Below, in pieces: positions 6,073-7,956 of a stretch of 7,956 bases of DNA (its first letter is position 1; each line of letters opens with the position of its first letter). The notes under the pieces were generated by a model, which saw only the letters and a program-made list of their open reading frames with translations, was not told the origin of the DNA and did no database searches. The translations under genes and the position numbers were made by a program. The stretch covers positions 22,140 to 30,095 of the forward strand of contig DCPV01000198.1 in NCBI GenBank assembly GCA_002323775.1. The letters run 5' to 3'. This stretch comes from Firmicutes bacterium UBA1535 (GTDB lineage Bacteria > Bacillota > Clostridia > Tissierellales > Sedimentibacteraceae).

Positions 6073-6084
6073 TTTCGATTATGT
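6067..6084 (+). repeat. Left 18-base inverted repeat, candidate recombination site
   Basis: ACATAATTTCGATTATGT overlaps the stop codon (6070-6072) of the recombinase. It consists of 7-base complementary arms around an asymmetric TTCG centre. Its exact reverse complement lies at 6400-6417. Two short binding arms around a few asymmetric bases is the general layout of a tyrosine-recombinase core site. It could also fold as a UUCG-loop hairpin in RNA. Confidence 0.7.
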
Positions 6085-6162
6085 GGTTTTGCTAATAAAC
6101 TAATACATAATATAATTGTAATATTTTGTAAATTTCCGTTTATTTAACACATATCTTACATT

Positions 6163-6191
6163 ATTATATACCTATATCTAAAATATGGCAA
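6163..6191 (-). promoter_or_regulatory. Near-consensus promoter inside the candidate invertible segment, pointing left
   Basis: TTGCCA (6186-6191) and a perfect TATAAT (6163-6168) on the minus strand with a 17-base spacer. As drawn it points at the 3' end of the recombinase, where it has no gene to serve. Inverting the segment between the repeats would place it at about 6293-6321 on the plus strand, reading toward the chemoreceptor gene. Confidence 0.6.
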
Positions 6192-6198
6192 GATATTT

Positions 6199-6227
6199 TT
6201 GCAAATTAATTAACATAATTATAAAAT
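6199..6227 (+). promoter_or_regulatory. Weaker rightward promoter candidate inside the segment
   Basis: TTGCAA (6199-6204) and TAAAAT (6222-6227) with a 17-base spacer. The match is poorer than the leftward promoter and such matches arise easily in DNA this AT-rich. If active, the chemoreceptor would be transcribed in the present orientation too. Confidence 0.25.
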
Positions 6228-6395
6228 ATTCTAAATTATGCTCAAGTAAATATAGCTAGCAAAATTCCATTTTATGCCAGCTTTGTTGTTGTGTCTTTTA
6301 TTTACAATAAAAATTTTTTTCAACACGTAAAAATTTTATAATTTTCATAAATATTTCAAAAAAATAATGTATTTATAAAATTTTACATATATTTC

Positions 6396-6421
6396 TACAA
6401 CATAATCGAAATTATGTTGTA
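6396..6421 (-). repeat. Right inverted repeat, candidate recombination site with perfect 11-base arms
   Basis: The 18 bases at 6400-6417 are the exact reverse complement of 6067-6084. Here the dyad is longer: arm TACAACATAAT (6396-6406), centre CGAA (6407-6410), then the exact complementary arm (6411-6421). Arms of about 11 bases are typical of Xer-type binding half-sites, although the 4-base centre is shorter than the usual 6-8. Its centre is reversed relative to the left site, so recombination would give inversion and not excision. Confidence 0.7.
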
Positions 6422-6481
6422 ATACTAAAAAAATTAAAAATGTTGTACACTCAATATGCCTTAGAATATTTTTTTAAATAT

Positions 6482-6510
6482 TTGTCTTCTGTTACAACGA
6501 TTTATATATA
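6482..6510 (+). promoter_or_regulatory. Candidate constitutive promoter of the chemoreceptor gene
   Basis: TTGTCT (6482-6487) and TATATA (6505-6510) with a 17-base spacer, outside the inverted repeats. It is a moderate match. If functional, inversion would modulate and not fully switch chemoreceptor expression. No sigma-D (flagellar) promoter motif was seen. Confidence 0.35.
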
Positions 6511-6600
6511 CTTATATCCAATAAAATTTATAATTAAAGCTTTAAATTGGAGATTAGTATTATTTAGTATGACAACATTTAATAGGGAGTAAAATTAGTA

Positions 6601-6633
6601 CAAGCAATAGCAAACGCTTGCGATTTTGTTTGC
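6601..6633 (+). other. Mutually exclusive hairpins in the chemoreceptor leader
   Basis: CAAGC (6601-6605) can pair with GCTTG (6616-6620), and GCAAAC (6610-6615) can pair with GTTTGC (6628-6633). The first hairpin places the GCAAAC arm of the second in its loop. The pair ends about 20 bases before the ribosome site. It may influence translation, but no known riboswitch was recognised. Confidence 0.3.
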
Positions 6634-6653
6634 ATCACAGAGTATTATACTAC

Positions 6654-6658
6654 GGAGG
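6654..6658 (+). promoter_or_regulatory. Ribosome binding site of the chemoreceptor gene
   Basis: GGAGG lies eight bases before ATG 6667 and fixes that start. Confidence 0.8.
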
Positions 6659-6666
6659 AAAATTTT

Positions 6667-7956
6667 ATGAAAAAATGGTACAGCAATTTAAAAATTGGTA
6701 CAAAGTTTACAGTTGGTTTTCTAGTTATAGCAATACTTGCCGCAGCGATAGGTATAACTGGAATTATTAACCTTAACCGTGTTGGCACTTCCTACAGCAT
6801 TGCATTTTCAGATGTTGTTGCAGAATTAGAAGCTATGGAAGGAGTTAGTTCCGCTTTACAGCAAGCGAGATCTGATCTTTTTGAAATAGCCTTAGCTGAT
6901 AATCAAGCCGATAAGCAAAGAGCTAGCGAAGCCCTAAAACAGCACAGAGGCAAAATAGATGAGAATTTAGTTAATTATAGAAAAACATTAGAAAAGTACA
7001 ATGCTTCAGAGATAGCAGAAGAAGTAAGAATGCTTGCTGATATTGACAAAGCTATTGAAGAATTTGCTGCAGGACGTCAGAAATTTGTAGATATCGCTAT
7101 GAACACATCTCGTCAATCAGAAGCTTATCGCATGCTAGATGATGGCGGTGAAATGGATGTTCTTACACATAATATGGAAGATGCTATTAATGAAGTAATT
7201 ATTTATTTACGCAGTTATGCTGATAATCAAATAAAAAACAACAATGATTTAGTATCATTATCCATAATTATAATGATTATCATAGCTGTAATTGGTATCT
7301 TTATAGCATTAGTATTGGGATGCATTATCTCAAGAAATATATCAAAACGAATTAATACAGTAGTTGAAGCAGCTGACAAGCTCTCTGTCGGAGATTTTAA
7401 TGTTAGCATCAATGAAGATTCAAAAGACGAAATCGGTTTATTGTCACAATCTTTCCGAAAAATGTCTGATACATTGACTTTCATAATAACTGATATTTCA
7501 CATATCCTTAATGAAATATCAAACGCTAACTTTACTGTGAGATCCGAAGATGTTGATGTATATGTTGGAAGTTATTCTTTATTAGTCGATGCTATAAGAA
7601 AGATGATATCTATGTTAAGTGAAACTATGAAGCAGATTAATATGGCAGCTGACCAAGTATCTACAGGGTCTTCACAAGTATCAAGCGGAGCACAGGCACT
7701 TGCAGCCGGCTCAACGGAGCAGGCGGCTTCTATTGAAGAACTAAGTGCTTCTATTGAAAAAATTGCAGAACAAATTGCAGAAAATTCTTCAATTATAAGC
7801 ACTTCAGCGTTAAATGTTCAACAAGCCGGATTTGATGCAGAAGAAGGAAACAAGCATATGGCTCAGCTTACTAAAGCTATGGAAGATATTGGACAATCTT
7901 CAAATCAAATTGCTAACATAACAAAGGCTATTGAAGATATTGCATTCCAAACAAAT
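6667..7956 (+). CDS. Methyl-accepting chemotaxis protein, C-terminus cut by window edge
   Basis: 430 residues are visible and the frame is still open at the right edge. A short cytoplasmic start (MKKWYSNLKIGTK) leads into membrane segment 1 (about 14-36). Then comes an extracellular, mostly helical ligand domain of about 160 residues that looks like a four-helix-bundle sensor, membrane segment 2 (about 196-221) and a HAMP domain (about 222-275, with DEIGLLSQSFRKMSDTL). A second HAMP-like stretch (about 276-320) precedes the signalling coiled coil with GSTEQAASIEELSASIEKIA. The visible end, EDIAFQTN, is the start of the highly conserved hairpin tip that contacts CheA and CheW, so about 150-250 residues are probably missing. 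The protein would sense an unknown signal and steer flagellar motility. ATG 6667 has GGAGG eight bases upstream. It lies downstream of the candidate invertible segment and may be phase-variable. Family call is firm; ligand unknown. Confidence 0.95.
   Translation, partial: MKKWYSNLKIGTKFTVGFLVIAILAAAIGITGIINLNRVGTSYSIAFSDVVAELEAMEGVSSALQQARSDLFEIALADNQADKQRASEALKQHRGKIDENLVNYRKTLEKYNASEIAEEVRMLADIDKAIEEFAAGRQKFVDIAMNTSRQSEAYRMLDDGGEMDVLTHNMEDAINEVIIYLRSYADNQIKNNNDLVSLSIIIMIIIAVIGIFIALVLGCIISRNISKRINTVVEAADKLSVGDFNVSINEDSKDEIGLLSQSFRKMSDTLTFIITDISHILNEISNANFTVRSEDVDVYVGSYSLLVDAIRKMISMLSETMKQINMAADQVSTGSSQVSSGAQALAAGSTEQAASIEELSASIEKIAEQIAENSSIISTSALNVQQAGFDAEEGNKHMAQLTKAMEDIGQSSNQIANITKAIEDIAFQTN

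Larger units (their letters stand above)
6073..6666. other. 594-base non-coding region holding the candidate invertible segment
   Basis: No credible protein gene lies between the recombinase and the chemoreceptor. The DNA is extremely AT-rich. It holds the 315-base segment 6085-6399 between the inverted repeats, a leftward promoter at 6163-6191, a weaker rightward promoter candidate at 6199-6227, a candidate chemoreceptor promoter at 6482-6510, and alternative hairpins at 6601-6633 just before the chemoreceptor ribosome site. Confidence 0.6.

Noticed and set aside
6067..6084. UUCG-loop hairpin as a terminator of the recombinase gene
   Set aside because: The stem has only A-T and one terminal-region G-C pair, the following T-run is short, and it overlaps the stop codon, where a ribosome would block folding. 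The exact inverted copy at 6400-6417 is better explained as a recombination site, but a terminator role is not fully excluded.
6641..6651. AGTATTATACT as a promoter -10 for the chemoreceptor, identical to the -10 region of the ABC-F promoter
   Set aside because: No -35 box at proper spacing, and transcription would start within the ribosome binding region.
6540..6660. c-di-GMP riboswitch in the chemoreceptor leader
   Set aside because: The conserved GEMM core and tetraloop receptor motifs are not seen; the region is too short and AT-rich.
7227..7802. Two minus-strand ORFs within the chemoreceptor gene
   Set aside because: Antisense to HAMP and coiled-coil coding sequence, without ribosome sites.

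Overview
The window is AT-rich DNA with strong AGGAGG-type ribosome binding sites and close matches to sigma-A promoters. This fits a low-GC Firmicute, probably a motile anaerobe of the Clostridia. The proteins most resemble clostridial families, but the genus cannot be fixed from the sequence alone.

Left half (minus strand): a long-leadered operon encodes an ABC-F ribosome protection ATPase of the Lsa/CplR type (2737-4386). Twelve bases later comes an EF-G-like GTPase of the Tet ribosomal protection class (742-2724). After these lies the N-terminal part of a WYL-domain (YafY-type) regulator with its own promoter, which runs off the left edge (1-571). The operon therefore pairs two different ways of clearing drugs from the ribosome. 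Its roughly 570-base 5' leader (about 4387-4959) looks like a ribosome-mediated attenuator. It has a consensus promoter overlapped by a palindrome, two possible leader peptides, two intrinsic terminators in series, and a 10-base segment that can pair with either terminator region.

Right half (plus strand): a 284-residue tyrosine recombinase (5218-6072) has its own divergent promoter. Its stop codon lies inside an 18-base sequence that recurs exactly, in inverted orientation, at 6400-6417. Between the two copies is a 315-base AT-rich non-coding segment holding a near-consensus promoter that points left, away from the next gene. That gene (from 6667, cut by the right edge) encodes a membrane methyl-accepting chemotaxis protein. 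The simplest reading is a previously unrecognised DNA-inversion switch: the recombinase may flip a promoter-bearing segment to turn a chemoreceptor on or off, with this window showing the presumed OFF form. This is inferred from sequence architecture and has not been demonstrated.

No tRNA, rRNA, CRISPR array or insertion sequence was seen.
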